Positions 23,390-35,345 of a DNA stretch of 64,000 bases are shown piece by piece. How positions within the stretch are numbered: the first letter of the stretch is position 1; each line of letters opens with the position of its first letter. The notes under the pieces are model-generated. The model searched no databases. It saw nothing but the letters and a program-made list of their open reading frames with translations, and was not told the DNA's origin. The stretch comes from Pseudeuparius sepicola (Eukaryota; Arthropoda; Insecta; Coleoptera; Anthribidae), in contig OY987298.1 in the NCBI GenBank assembly GCA_963920635.1, positions 41,819,787 to 41,883,786 on the forward strand, written 5' to 3'. Position numbers and translations under genes: made by a program.

Positions 23390-25380
23390 ATTACTTTACC
23401 CAAAATCCAATCAACAAACAGGGGATCAAACTCAGGCCCAGGCGACGTTTGTCAAAAGTCAGAACAAAATCCAAAAATCTTAAGAAAATGGCTTTACTCG
23501 GTTCGGTTTCATGTGATTTCAGCCGCACTTACAGTGAATACTCCACCGTTCGCAACTTTAGTAGTATCTACCATAGCCGAAAAAGATAGTCTCGAAGCAC
23601 CATTGTTAACTCGTTGGCGCAATAATTTGATGCACGAAGACTACAGCATCTAGCGGCTGCCTCAGAAATTAAAAGCACCACATCATCGGCTAACATTTTA
23701 TTTTTGTTGCGTAGGAGTAGGCACTAAAACCCTTCCCTCTTTTTCGTGCCGAATTCTGGCGAAACCTCTCAAAGTACTTATTACTTCACCAGGACTGCGC
23801 TGCTGCTGACTGCTCGAATAGCTCCGTCCTGTCCTTTCTTCTGCCTTCATTGTTATACTCCGCAGCCACATATTCGAACACAGTATACTCAGCAAATAGG
23901 GCCTGAAAAACTTCATGCAGATATCGCAGTATACGAGGGGAAGTCAAAAACTTAAACGCGGCACAAGAGTAAAGTACCCTTATTTTGAATCGTATATAGA
24001 GAAAAATTGTATAATATATTTTTTGTACATTTATATATCATTAGTTGAAACTATATATTAAAAAACGGGCCTACGTGAGTGATTTAATTTAAAATAGCAT
24101 ACGAAGTAACTTTTATGTGTAAAAAGTCATTATTAATTGCTTGCTGAATATGTCTGTATTTTATTTAGCGCAAAAGGGTTGAATAATCGTTAAAACATGG
24201 TGGCGTGTAATTTCCTTCATGGGCAAATAAAAAAAGAAACGGTCATAATCCTTACATCTTAAGTATCTTTTCACCAACAATCCGAAGTATAATAGCATAT
24301 CGAGACTTTTTCAAAATGTCACCGTGTAAAAATCATGTACCTATTATTTTTTTCTCATAGCCTTTCTGAATTACAGCCTATAAATTCAACAACCAAGTGC
24401 ATTAAAAGAATAAACTAACTTTCAGAATATTAAATAATAAGTAATTGGATTCGATGGATGGAGCGACTTATCACCCCAATTCTCTCTGCGGTTTCGAAAA
24501 GGGGCAAAGAAGCCCGCTCAAAGGCACCCTTCACACAATATTAATTTACATACACAATTTTGCCCCCAAACAAGTTTGCCTAACAACATCTCGACCCTTA
24601 TAAGTATTTCAATCAATTTTAAATTTCCGAAGGTGTATCCGTTTCAAAAAAGGCACAGAAAACACTTAAAAACACAACTCCAAACTTTCGGCGAGCACAA
24701 AAATTTACTTAGGCTGTCCCCAAAAGTTTTAAAATCAATCGGGGAACGGCGAATTTAAGATTAGAAAGTTTCCAAAGTAATTAAAAGTGGGGGCCATAAT
24801 CCCCGTAAATAAATTTGGGCCCTTCGGATCACACGGTTTGGTTAACGACGTCGCCAACATAAAATTAAATGTACTAGTTAGTTTACCTTCCTTAAGCAGC
24901 CAGGGAGATTAAATTGATATTATACGTCTTTTCTTCTTTCACTTAGTGTAAAACTTCGCTTCACTCCAGATTCCTGACTTATATGAGATATGTATCTGGT
25001 TAACGTTTCTGAATCACAGTCTGCGGCTTTGCGACCGGCTAGGTTTGTTATTATTCTTTTTATACATGTGATTGAATTGATATCCTTTACCTGATATGAT
25101 ATGGCACTAAAAATCCTTTATTATTATAATAATTACCTATCGCTTATTCGAAAATTTACATGCGCCACTTTCCAACGTTCCTAGGATCAGAATATTTCTT
25201 TGTTTGTTTGCCTCAGAGCCAACTGTAACTCTGAATTGAACACTATAAACAGTATGTAGTTATTTTAAAAAGGAATCCTTTTAAGCGTGCTAGCATGCTC
25301 CGTTTACAGAATGAAAATATCTCTTCTCGTCCGGAGACGGATTTTATCTGAAGATTGAAAGCTAGTATAAAAGTATAAAG
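23390..25380. other. Unassigned stretch
   Basis: No gene or complete transposon was found. CTTAAGAAAATGGCTTTACTC near 23480 resembles CTTAAGAAAATGGTTTTACATC near 19775, a short shared segment of about 45 bp. CGAGGGGAAGTCAAAAA near 23933 resembles a mariner end without a partner. Confidence 0.4.
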
Positions 25381-25382
25381 GG

Positions 25383-25540
25383 GAAGTGGGGTCCCCTTTG
25401 CCGGACCAGAGTCCGGCAGACTCGATTAGCGCCGATTCCGGCCCGAGGCGTCGGCCAATTTGGTCCCATTAGGAGGGGGCCGCCCACCACCTCACACCGC
25501 CCTGTTGTTTTTGAAAACAGCGACCCTAATGTGATGCCAC
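25383..25540. repeat. Dispersed GC-rich repeat, inverted partner at 30450-30600
   Basis: GGCCAATTTGGTCCCATTAG with its flanking GGGGGCCGCCCACC occurs as the reverse complement at 30.5 kb. The outer part also matches, with a hairpin-like AGTGGGGTCCCC end here and GGGTCCCCCGAAGGGACCC there. Confidence 0.7.
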
Positions 25541-25746
25541 ACCGCCCTTTCCTTGAGTTTGGCCTTATTTCGAAGTAATAATTTGACGAATCTAGATTAT
25601 TATAGCTGTCCGTTTAGGCGTAAAAGGCTCATTTTTTCTCTTTTTATTTGTGTAAAATTTCCAGTTAAAACTTGAAATTTCGAGTTCAAACACGAAATTT
25701 TATTTTTCAGGTGCTCCATTAGTGCGTGAACGGATCCTAGTATATA

Positions 25747-27177
25747 CAGTGTGGATACAAATTGTGGAATATTCCTTATATTTCTTAAAATATTCCTCAT
25801 ATCAAAAACATGTTTTTCCGAAAATCAATCAGAAATATTGACATTTTTGATAACATTTTTGAAAGAAAAAGTCAATATTTCCTTGCACTTAGTCGTTGCC
25901 AGGCAACGGAAAGTAACTGTTAGGAAATATTTATTTTTGTACTGTAAGGAAATATTATTTCCTTACAGTTATTTATAAACTAAAAAAATGATTGAGAACA
26001 AGTTTTTCGAAAACAATTTTTACTACAAATGATCTTGATGTATTCGTTTTAGAGTCTGGTATGCCAACTAAAAGCTTAGATTGTAGGTCTTCTACATCTT
26101 GTAAGGTCATTTTAACTAACTCGTCCATTCTACAAGCTCCAGAAATACCAAATATTACAGCAACCTACAACAATAAATAAATATGTAAATAATCCGAATA
26201 AAAATTGAAGTTTTGTGACCTACCTTAATCATTAAATATTCTTTATCTGAAGCTTCCTGGATAAATTTGTTGATTTGTTCTTTAGTTAAAATCTTGGATT
26301 TTTTTGGCCTATAGCCTTCTGCCTGCCATTTCAATAATGAACGAAGTTTTGGATATTTAGATATATCCACATCATGTCTAATTGCAAGGGTTGCCTTCAA
26401 CATTGAATAGTTCGCCCACAAAGTAGAAGATTTCATCTTGGAACCAAGCTCCAAGAAGTATGCCATTACAACATTTTCTGAGAATGAACTTGCATTTTTA
26501 TTCTTACGATATTCCATAAAACGATTGTATGCATAGTTATATTTTTCTCTGGATTTTGTTGGCAACAAATCCAAGGAGGCAGTATTTACTGCTTCCGTGA
26601 GTTCTGGGGGGGTTCCAGAAATGGAACAGTCATCATCACTCATCACTTTATACTTTTACTTTTGCTTTTTAGAACGTTCGAAAACGCGGAAAACACTATG
26701 GGAAAACGCCAAAAATAAACTTTTCATGCGTCAAGTTTGACAATTCAATATTACTTTGTTTCCATAGTTACAAAACAAATATTTCATGGCATCCTTTATT
26801 TGTGAATAAAATTAATAATGCTTATTTCAAAATTTTAACAAGTTGATTGTAATAATTTATGTTCTTTGAGTAATTTTCGATTTTCGGAAAAATAGTATGT
26901 ATATCTCGTAGGAAAAGCCACATTCCCCGACACCGTATTGCCAGTCTCGGCTTACGCCTCGACAGGCAATCTTTACGGTCGTCCGGGAATGTTCAGCTTT
27001 TCCTACTAGGTACACAATGTACTATTAATAAAAGTGTTAGGGAAAATTATTGTTCTTATTACTAAACGGGAAATAATTACCCCCCACACTTTTATTAAAA
27101 CATGTTTTTGATATGAGGAATATTTTAAGAAATAATAAGCAATATTCCACAATTTGTATCCACACTGTATAAGGTTT
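25747..27177 (-). mobile_element. TIR element carrying a tyrosine recombinase gene
   Basis: Inverted terminal repeats of about 75 bp begin CAGTGTGGATACAAATTGTG and differ at only a few positions. TA lies outside both ends (25745-25746 and 27178-27179), as for Tc1/mariner insertions. The sole recognisable gene, on the minus strand, is a truncated Crypton-like tyrosine recombinase, not a DDE transposase. Near 26930 is an imperfect inverted repeat built around GGAAAAG/CTTTTCC and ATTCCC/GGGAAT. Confidence 0.72.
25973..26646 (-). pseudogene. Crypton-like tyrosine recombinase, truncated, two exons
   Basis: Exon 1 (26224-26646) encodes 141 residues with an N-terminal SAM-like core-binding domain: SREKYNYAYNRFMEYRKNK, then the AIRHDVDISKYP and LLKWQAEGY region. 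A 59-bp phase-0 intron (26165-26223, GTAGGT to TTGTAG) leads to exon 2. That begins the catalytic domain with GISGACRMDELVKM, containing the first catalytic Arg. The reading then departs from the family after SFVV and stops at 25973. The HxxR box and catalytic Tyr are therefore missing. The copy at 41.8 kb has the same splice position and retains the rest. Confidence 0.78.
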
Positions 27178-27179
27178 TT

Positions 27180-28990
27180 GATACCCTGGTGGGTGGCGAC
27201 ATGATGCACATTTAAAAACTATTTTTAGTTGAGGTCATTTTTTTACCCCAATATTTTTTCAATTAATTGTAGATAGTCCTTATCACGCCGAGTCAAACGA
27301 TAAAAGGTTTTTTTGTTGTCCATTTTTCGTTGTCGTTTCGTTTTTTAACTTGAAAATTATTATTAGGAGAAATTGCATAGTTCGGGATGTTTACAAGTAT
27401 ATTTCACCTGTTATTAATTTGAACGTCGTCGCAAAGTAATTCTGTGACGTCACGTAAATATTACGGTTCTTTTGGCTTTTGCCCCATCCTGTATATGCAT
27501 TTTGACATATCAGTTGCTTCCGTCCACCCTGTGTTTATTCTTAATTCTGTCACGTGATGGGATGATTAAGATCCTTTCCTATGTTATTGCTTCAAACTGT
27601 AAATATATTTTTGTCATATCAGTTGCTTTCATCCACCGTGTATTTATTCTTAATTCTGTCATGTGATGAAATTAGGCTTTTGTCCCATCCGTGAATTTTT
27701 GTCAGTTGCTTTTTGTCCTGTATTCTAAGACACTCTGTACATTAATTTCGAGACATCCTGTATTATTAATTTTTTGAGAAAATGTTTAATTTAGATACCT
27801 GAAATTTTGCCATTTTATCCCTCCCGTTCGTACGCCATTACCCGTGACCTAGTTTTCATTTTCGTTGTTGCTGATGCCTTATTCTGATTTTGAAAATGTT
27901 CATTATCGTTTCGAAATTTCATAACACACAGTAGAAACAATATGTCTTACTTAATGAATTGTCTTCCTTATCCAGTCATACACATGTATTTAGGGACACG
28001 TTCTTAGGCGCTTGGTGATGGATATCTAGGTCGGTTTCTATGAACAATCTGTACCTTGCGACCGAAGAACATACTTTTTTATTAAAACTTTATGTCGGCA
28101 TTTTTCGCTGACAACCTATGCTAATTGAGAAAAAAAGGTCCTTTTGGATTTAGTCCAGTCATAGTTGCTTTTGCCACAACCTGTATTAAATCTGTCACTT
28201 TAAGGTCCTTTGGTCCCGCACAGGCATTTTGGTACACCGTGTATTCTTAAATCTGTCACGTGATGTAATTAGGCCTTTTTGACCGTATTTTGCCATTTAT
28301 CCTTCCCTTCGTATGCCGCTAGCCGGGACCTAGTTTCTTTTTTTTGTAGCTGTTGATATACCACTTGTGAAATATTTGGGAAAAGTGCTGAGCAAGTTTT
28401 TTGCAAGTCCCTGTCGGCAAGCTCCAGGGGTTAATGACCGAGCCGACGTATTGACCCAGAAATGTTCCTTTTTTTTCTGTCTAAGACGCTAATGGAAAAC
28501 TTTTTTTTATTAATTTCTCAGAAATTGTTTGTCTTAATAAAAGTCGGTGCATCATTTCAAACTCATAACGCACATATCAAAATTTAAATATATCTTTTTG
28601 AATACGAGTTAGATTCAAAAATGTCAAAATAGCTCAAGAGTAAATTACCCTTATTTTTTAAAATACGGTAAAAAGTTACGTCAGATTTAAAGTCACAGCC
28701 ACCTACTTTAGTCAAAAAAAAATTACCACCCTGTGTATTACAAAAAAAAATACCGTAAGCGCAACTTATCATCGGATAACACATGAATTTGCTACTAAAC
28801 TTGAATTTTGTTCGATTAGCAGCTAGAAATTTAAATTAATCGAAATCAGAGTTTAAAAATATTAAATTTTTGTGTCCAACTTTCTGCCGGTCACTGTATT
28901 AAAATTCAATGTGAAACAGCCAAATGGAATAAATTCAGTATCTTCATATTTTGGCACATCGCAATGAAATTACGAAACACGTCACTTTTA
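27180..28990. repeat. Unassigned stretch with old direct repeats
   Basis: TTATTCTTAATTCTGTCACGTGATG at about 27535 recurs near 27645 (period about 119 bp) and in part near 28240. CCCTTCGTA-GCC and a GACCTAGTTT context occur near 27825 and 28310. CATATCAGTTGCTT also repeats. No gene or terminal repeats were found. Confidence 0.45.
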
Positions 28991-29029
28991 GATTATATAA
29001 CCACATAAGTACAAACGTATACATTTAAG

Positions 29030-29240
29030 TTTTAATTGGGTTTTTCGCCACCAAACTGATCGAAATACAACTTTTTAAAGTTGCCTGGAAAATTCATAAA
29101 TTCTTAACAGTGAATGAACGAAACTTTAAACGTGTGACTCAAAAAATAACTTCAACAAATTTGTTTTCTGAGCTTTCGGAGAATAAATCTTCCTCCTTTC
29201 TCAAAGATCATGCCACGTCAAAGTGAAGTGACAGATTTTT
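29030..29240 (-). mobile_element. Penelope-like element 3' tail
   Basis: This is the reverse complement of 8160-8385. It shares TTGCCTGGAAAATT-ATAAATTC and CTGAGCTTTCGGAGAATAAA. It keeps the short AACTTTTTAAAGTT stem. Only the 3' end is present, a typical 5'-truncated insertion, and it abuts a mariner transposase remnant that it appears to have cut. Confidence 0.75.
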
Positions 29241-29244
29241 ATAA

Positions 29245-29925
29245 TTAGTTAAACTTGTAGGAGACAACCATGGGACTTATCGAGAAGCTGCTGAAGTATT
29301 TAATAGACGGCACCCAGAAGTAGAGCCTGTAAGTTTTCAGAGGGTAGCCAGAGTTAATATGGAATTTGATAGAACTGGTAACGTTAGTTTAACAAAACGA
29401 AGAAGAAATATAACATTATTTTAAATCAACTACAAAGAAATGCGAAGACCAGTATAAGGCAAATTTCAAGAGAAGTTAATATGAAGCCAACGAAAGTATG
29501 GCTGTGTCTAAAACGGAATAAAAAGATCCCAAACAAACCCAAATTTTTACATACCTTAGAAAATGGGGATGAATATATGCGCATGGAGTATGCATTGTGG
29601 TGCCAAGGGATGTATTTATCCATTTATCCAACAGGAATTTTTTAAAAACAATCATGTTTACGGACGAGGCTACATTCACCACCAATGGTGTTGTATCTTC
29701 CCATAGAATTCACGTTACTGGGCAGATCAAAACCCCCATTGGGTGATAAATTGCAAACGGCAGTATTCTTTTAAAGTTAATGTTTGGTGCGGCATTTTCA
29801 ACAATAAATTAATAGGACCTTTCTTTTTTGAGAACAATTTAAATGCCGATGTTTTTTTTTTAATTTTTCAAGTAATGAATTGTGGAACGGGATTGAAGAC
29901 GTACCGATAACATTGTCATGAAATC
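29245..29925 (+). pseudogene. Mariner transposase remnant (DD41D group)
   Basis: The frame starts inside the N-terminal helix-turn-helix region (KLVGDNHGTYREAAEVFNRR), which parallels the GDNERSAAEAAAEFNNRH segment of the 52-kb copy. After a stop and shifts, IMFTDEATFTTNGVVSS carries the first catalytic Asp, followed by FKVNVWCGIFNN and GPFFFE. The second and third catalytic residues are lost. The start is missing where the Penelope tail joins. Confidence 0.78.
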
Positions 29926-29929
29926 GTGT

Positions 29930-30345
29930 GAATTGTTGGCTTTATGTGAGCCCTAATCAAACTGCATAGAAATAATTTTAAAATATCTCTCGGTGTTTGT
30001 ACAGGGTACTCCGAAAAACCGTAGTTTTGCTATGTTTGAAGCTATTTTGTGAACGCCTTGTATAAGCTATGACCGTGAAACTTGGCATGTGGGGTTTTCG
30101 GGTATGGCCAATACGACTGGGCAATTTATTTATATTTTTATTTTTTTTTCTAAAAAAATGGCTAATGTACTTTTGCAGTTTTTGCGGGTATAATTTTGAT
30201 CGTAGTAGGTCATGGAAAAGACGAATCTGAATAAAATTAGTGGCAATATGTAGATCTTTCTGAGTACTATATTTTAAAAAAAGTTTTTGAAAATTGGTCA
30301 ACCCGTAAAAAAATAATGAATTGTCTCGACATGAAGTGAAACACT
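29930..30345. repeat. Dispersed repeat, copy 1 (partner 32628-33035)
   Basis: About 400 bp aligned in the same orientation with 32.6-33.0 kb. Shared landmarks include GTGAGCCCTAATCAAACTGC, CTCGGTGTTTGTACAGG, TATGACCGTGAAACTTGG, GGCCAATACGACTG and AATTTTGATCGTAGTAGGTC. Copies are roughly 85-90% alike by eye and carry no coding frame. Confidence 0.8.
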
Positions 30346-30449
30346 TATTCACTTATATTCACTTACTTAATGACCAAATCGTCGTCTCATGTCATTCACC
30401 AAAAGAAAAATATATGACCATTTACTCAATGCCCATGTTTAGAGCAGGC

Positions 30450-30600
30450 GCGACTGGGTACGTGGTTTTAAAAAACAGGCGGGGTGGGATAGTGGGCGGC
30501 CCCCTCCTAATGGGACCAAATTGGCCGACGCCCCGGGCCTGCGGAAACGGCGCTAGTCAAGTCTGACGGACATGGGTCCCCCGAAGGGACCCTACTTCTC
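30450..30600. repeat. Dispersed GC-rich repeat, inverted copy
   Basis: Reverse-complement partner of 25383-25540, sharing CTAATGGGACCAAATTGGCC. Confidence 0.7.
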
Positions 30601-30892
30601 TTGTTTTTACTTTAAAAAGCACTTCCAACTTCCAATATATAGATGGAATCACTATCGCGCTAGAGATTATACATTATACACTCTAGATATTCAATTTGTT
30701 TAAAGATAACAGAGACCTCCCCGCAAATTCTTACGGCATATTGATAAGCAAACCAGTTCCTATAAGCAGTTGCAAAGCTTGATTAATAAAATAGTTTGGG
30801 GGGAGGTTTAGTTTGAGAAGTAAATAAAACAACAAAAATATACTTACATGAAATTTAATATCTATATATTCATCCGAAAAACTACGACATAT

Positions 30893-31015
30893 TTATAAAG
30901 AAGACCTTTCTGGGGTAGCAGTGGATACAGGAATGGTAGCCAAGATTTGTAGTAATGTGTTAGATGTAAGATTAGGATAAAGGTTTTTATCGCACATATC
31001 TAGGCATTCCAAACT
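30893..31015 (-). pseudogene. hAT-type transposase C-terminal fragment
   Basis: A 40-codon minus-strand frame reads LECLDMCDKNLYPNL followed by LLQILATIPVSTATPERSSL. This is the hallmark of the C-terminal dimerisation region of hAT-type transposases and their ZMYM-like relatives (PVSTATxERSFS). The copy stops where Phe-Ser would follow. It lies in a different frame from the small frame immediately upstream, so a frameshift may separate two parts of one relic. Confidence 0.6.
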
Positions 31016-31181
31016 AGATTTCGGGGTAGGCAGTCTTCTTATCAGCATGCAAGGTAGCTGAAGCTTTGATAGCTAAATCCAAATTTGTTTCTTTATCAGA
31101 AACCCCTTGACCTTGACTACACCACTTTTTCCAGTAGTCCATACCTTTAAGTTTATCACCCTTCCTTTTTTTCCCCTCCAT
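31014..31181 (-). CDS. Small lysine-rich ORF downstream of a heat-shock-type promoter
   Basis: A 55-residue frame starts with ATG at 31181, about 166 nt from the predicted transcription start. The N-terminus is basic (MEGKKRKGDKLKG), followed by MDYWKKWCSQGQG and an Ala/Lys-rich end. No family is recognised. Its stop overlaps the start of the hAT-like fragment, so it could be the broken upstream part of that transposase gene rather than an independent protein. A possible splice donor, GTGTAAGTGAG, lies in the leader near 31260. Confidence 0.3.
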   Translation of the reverse strand: MEGKKRKGDKLKGMDYWKKWCSQGQGVSDKETNLDLAIKASATLHADKKTAYPEI

Positions 31182-31371
31182 TTTTCGACATTAATAATGA
31201 TTCACGTATCTATCCTTAACAAGGTCATCGAATAACAGCGCACTAAAATTACTCACTTACACGGTACACTTAATTCTCTTCACTATTCGTTCACCACTTT
31301 TCACTTTTATTCGCTTCGAGTTCGCATGGAACAATACTGCCGTAAGCGCGGTCACGCGCCGCGGCGCCGCT

Positions 31372-31415
31372 TATATAGCAGCCCAGTAGCCGTCCAGAAA
31401 CTTCCACAAAGTTCC
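31372..31415 (-). promoter_or_regulatory. Heat-shock element plus TATA box
   Basis: On the minus strand, five contiguous 5-bp units (31391-31415) read GGAAC TTTGT GGAAG TTTCT GGACG, close to alternating nGAAn/nTTCn. TATATAAG follows at 31371-31378, with a predicted start near 31347. The leader is purine-rich with GTGAAAAGTGGTGAA, like insect hsp leaders (family knowledge). Confidence 0.55.
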
Positions 31416-31629
31416 GCTCATTTCGACCGAGGGGCGTGGCGAATAATCGAGAAACAACGCAAAGTGTCCCTACAATACAAAATAGTTCGGCTGCAACTGC
31501 GTCTGCCTCTCGTCAAAGGATGGCGCTAGGCGCTACTATTACTACATATATTCAAACGTAATAATAATTTAACTCTTCACTCCTCGTGTTTTTTCGGTAT
31601 AATATTAGGTAATATTTTGCTTATTTCGG

Positions 31630-32620
31630 GGGGGGGGGGGTTTCAACCCCCGAAACCCCCCCCTTGGCTACGCCCGTGGTTGGAACTGCTTAAAGAGATT
31701 TATGCCAAGATTACAGCTTCACCGGAAATCAATATTCAATTTATTATTTTTGTCCAGCGACCTTTTTCGACTGCATAAATAAAAAATAAGACATAAATAC
31801 CTATCAATATTCTTGACGACAATAACACAAGCGATTAATTTGGTCAGTCACGCCTCAGATGTTGGTTAACCTTATAAGACATTTTTATTTAAGATTGTGA
31901 TGCTGTCAAGATGTTCGATAGGAGCATTTTTAGAATTTTCTACATCGAAAGTGATTTCTTTCGTCCACATTATCACTAAAAAACGGTATTCGTTATTTAA
32001 TTTTAAGTTTGTTATAGCGAATTTCGTGTAATTTTTTTGCCGTTAATTTTTGCAATAAATTTCAAAAACATAGTATTTTTGTATGGAGAAAGAAGAGACC
32101 TTTCAAATGAGGTATCACAAACCCTTACTTCCACTTTAAAAAGTTGAGGGTTCCTGCTCCCACTCGAAAGGGGTTGAATTTAGGGATGAAATGTATACGT
32201 TTGATTTAATGTTAAGATTCGCACCATTTTTATACTAATTCGGTTGCTGTATAATTGTCACCAGAAATAACAAATAAGTGACAATAATTGTTTGATTCCA
32301 TGGCATTCTATGATAAACGTTTTATATTTAGCAAAAATAATGCAAGAGACCAATACTAATAATTATTATTAGATATTATGAAAATATGTCAGTGTCTAAA
32401 CTAAAATACGAATAAGTTTCCTAGTTGTTCAAATTCTTGCATTTGCTAGAAAGCTTATTTTTAAAAGAAACTCACAGTGTAATGAACTTCATTAAAAATA
32501 TTTCAATATTTTAATAGGCATAAATTAGAAGTGTAGAAAAAATGTAAAAAAAAACATCAAGAAAAAAAAAGATTTTTTTCGATTTTTACATTTTTATTGT
32601 TTTATATTTTTATTGTGTAT
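31630..32620. other. Unassigned stretch with G-tract
   Basis: A run of 12-13 G near 31629 is followed by CCCCCCCTTGGCTACGCCC, the kind of terminus seen in hAT-like non-autonomous elements elsewhere in the window. The remainder is AT-rich with no supported feature. Confidence 0.35.
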
Positions 32621-32627
32621 AAGGCAC

Positions 32628-33035
32628 GGCCATGAAATCGTGGGAATTGATGGCTTATGTGAGCCCTAATCAAACTGCAAAGAAATAATTTTACAATATA
32701 TCTCGGTGTTTGTACAGGATCCTCCGAAAAAACGTATTTTTGCTATGTTTGAAGCTATTTTGTGAACGCTATGACCGTGAAACTTGGTGTGTGGGGTTTT
32801 CGGATATGGCCAATACGACTGTGCAATTTATTTTTTCCAAAAAAATGCCTAATGTACGTTTGCAGTTTTTGGGGGTATAATTTTGATCGTAGTAGGTCAT
32901 GGCAAGGACGAATCTGAAAAAAATTAGTGTCAAAATGTAGATCTTTCGGAGTACTATATTTTTAACAAAAAGTTTTTGAAAATCGGTGAACCCGTAAAAA
33001 AATAATGGATTGTCTCGACTTGAAGTGAAACAGAC
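32628..33035. repeat. Dispersed repeat, copy 2 (partner 29930-30345)
   Basis: Same family and orientation as copy 1, with a small deletion near 32770. Both end in GTCTCGAC-TGAAGTGAAACA. Confidence 0.8.
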
Positions 33036-33251
33036 TGTATATTCATTTACTCAATAATTTTGTGTTGTAAGTCCTGGGATTTTTAGGCTTCGTGAAATAT
33101 CTGCCTTGCGGGACGCTTCGCGACGCTACGTCCGCCACTCCGAATTGCCAACACCGCATCCGCCGCATATATCGTCACAGAAAGCGTAGCCGGTTTTGAT
33201 CTACACCGAAATCCCAGCAAGCCCATCATCCCATCTTGAAAAGGTCACCTA

Positions 33252-33310
33252 ACGTCCATTGGCGTAGCTAAGGGGGGGGGGGGGCTAAGCCCCCCCTGGT
33301 ATAAAAATAG
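33252..33310. repeat. hAT-like terminus with G/C hairpin
   Basis: TTGGCGTAGCTAAGGGGGG and the following GGCTAAGCCCCCC form a strong inverted repeat. Near 36985-37030, AAGCCCCCCC then GGCTAGCTACGCC is the inverse arrangement, so the two could be the ends of one element holding the material between them. No target duplication was seen. 33310-34110 holds no other supported feature. Confidence 0.35.
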
Positions 33311-34114
33311 CCCCCTCTGACAAATTCTAGCGTTTATTTTTATAATTTTTTTGACATTATCGGTTTACATTAAAAACCTTGTTGTTGTTATTGCGTATAG
33401 TAATAGACACTGCTAAAACACTAATAACAAAATAAAACAAACTAAACAGCGGCAACACTGAACACTGGCAACACTGCCGTCACGCACTCACCCCGCACCC
33501 GACCCCATCACTCCGCCACACTCACAGAATTAGCATCACTCAGGGACTCTTTAAAATAAGGGGACCCGGCATTTCACAGTCTATCACATAGGAAAAGTGA
33601 AGCCTTGAGAGGAAGTTTGTTTTCTGTAGACTCCAAGGAGACCACATAAGTGAGCTGGTACAAGGTTATATGTCAGTGTGTCCAACTGCCATCAGGTTTT
33701 ATGTGATAAGATAGTGCCATAGATTCTAAAGGAGGCAAAAAATTTCCCATCATAATTCACAATTTTTAAGTTTTCTAACTTCCAGATACTTAGATGTGAC
33801 AATTAAAGAATTTCAACTATACAATAAATGTGTTTCATTTGACAGTTGCCATATTCTGTATTTGTAGACACAACATTGTCAACTCTAATTTTTAGAAATC
33901 ATGACAACCATTATTAATTTTTACTAACAATCAAAGTACCTGTTTTGTTACCATTAGATACCATTAGAATGTGGAAAGAATAGGCCTCACTTTGGAAAGT
34001 ATAATGCTGGGTCCCCTTACTTTAAAGAGTCTCTGGCATCACTGCGAACCTGGACGGCTGGACGTGACTGCTAACTGTACCTAATTGATATGTAATACCC
34101 TTGTTTATTAAACA

Positions 34115-35345
34115 TGGCTCACTAGATATTTTGAAAAGAGTGATTTTTGCTATTTCATCAGATCTCTGTAGCTCCGTTATTTCTGATTATACAAAAAACT
34201 GTAGAGACAAAAATTGTAGATAATTTTGGCCTTAATAAAATAATCTGATCCAATTTTTTATGTTGTTTGTGATTTTTTAGATATGACATAAACTTGTGTT
34301 TTTTTAAATGTAAATCATAGTTGGCTGTGGCCTTATAACATCGGCCATTTTTTGAGCTTTCTAAAGATATAATACTCGGCATAGTTATTATAAAAAATAA
34401 AAGAGCTATGGCTAATTTTCTGATTTTTTTAAATTTTCACATAGTCAGCCATGGAATATTTTCATAATTATTACGTTCTATTTTATAATTAGACATACTT
34501 CAAACTTTCTAATATTTTGTTTTTAGCTGGTAACAAAATGTAACAAAATAAAAAAAAATTAAAAACTAAAATTCATATTATTATTATTTTAAAAGGTCAC
34601 ATTTTGAAATAAAAAAAGGTGTTCAAACAATCCACAATAATTATTATTTATGCAAATATTGCATCTTTTTAAAACTGAATTTGTCGCCTTTCTTAGAGAG
34701 CGCCTGTCAATACTGGCAATTGCTTCTAAAGCAGCTGTTCTTAACTCAACAAAATTGTCTCATACTTTATTTTGTACTGTTCCCCATGATACAACACTCT
34801 TTTGTTGTATCATGCTGTTCCCCACAAAAAGAAATCCAAAAGAGACAAATCAGGGGATCGGGGCTGCCAGGAAATAGGTCTATTTCTCCCTATCCAACTA
34901 TTTGGATAGAGCTGATCTAGGTAATTTCTTACGGGCAAATAATTATGTGGTGGAGCTCCATCATGATATTTTTGTTTTATTTTGTTACATTTTGTTAACA
35001 GCTAAAAATAAAATATTTGAAAGTTTGAAGTAGGTATGTCTTATTATACAATAGAACGTAATTATAAAAATATTCCACGGCTGACTTTGGAAAGCTCAAA
35101 AAATGGCCGATTTGATTAGGCCACAGCCAACTATGATTTACATTTAAAAAAACCCAAGTTTATGTCATATCTCAAAAATTACAAACGACATAAAAAAATT
35201 TGATTAGATTATCTTATTAAGCCCAAAATTATCTACATTTTTTGTCTCAACAGTTTTTCTGTATAATCAGAAATAACGGAGCTATAACAGAGATCTGATG
35301 AAATAGCAAAAAATCACTCTTTTCAAAGCATCTAGTGAGCCATGA
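34115..35345 (-). mobile_element. Mariner-type element with long TIRs of about 400 bp
   Basis: The left arm (about 34112-34545) and right arm (about 34970-35345) are inverted copies with several indels. The outer ends are CATGGCTCACTAGAT and its inverse. The middle holds a transposase fragment on the minus strand. The long arms resemble the intact-ended element at 51965-53902. Confidence 0.72.
34650..34985 (-). pseudogene. DD41D transposase C-terminal fragment
   Basis: Minus-strand reading gives HHDGAPPHNYLPVRNYLDQ, then NSWIGRNRPISWQPRSPDLS and LLDFFLWGTA before a stop. There are 41 residues between the two catalytic Asp residues. A tandem GTTGTATCATG / CATGATACAAC inverted pair lies just downstream. 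The N-terminal half is absent. Confidence 0.75.

Noticed and set aside
26640..26700. GAACGTTCGAAAA upstream of the recombinase as a heat-shock element
   Set aside because: Only two to three imperfect units and no TATA at a suitable distance.
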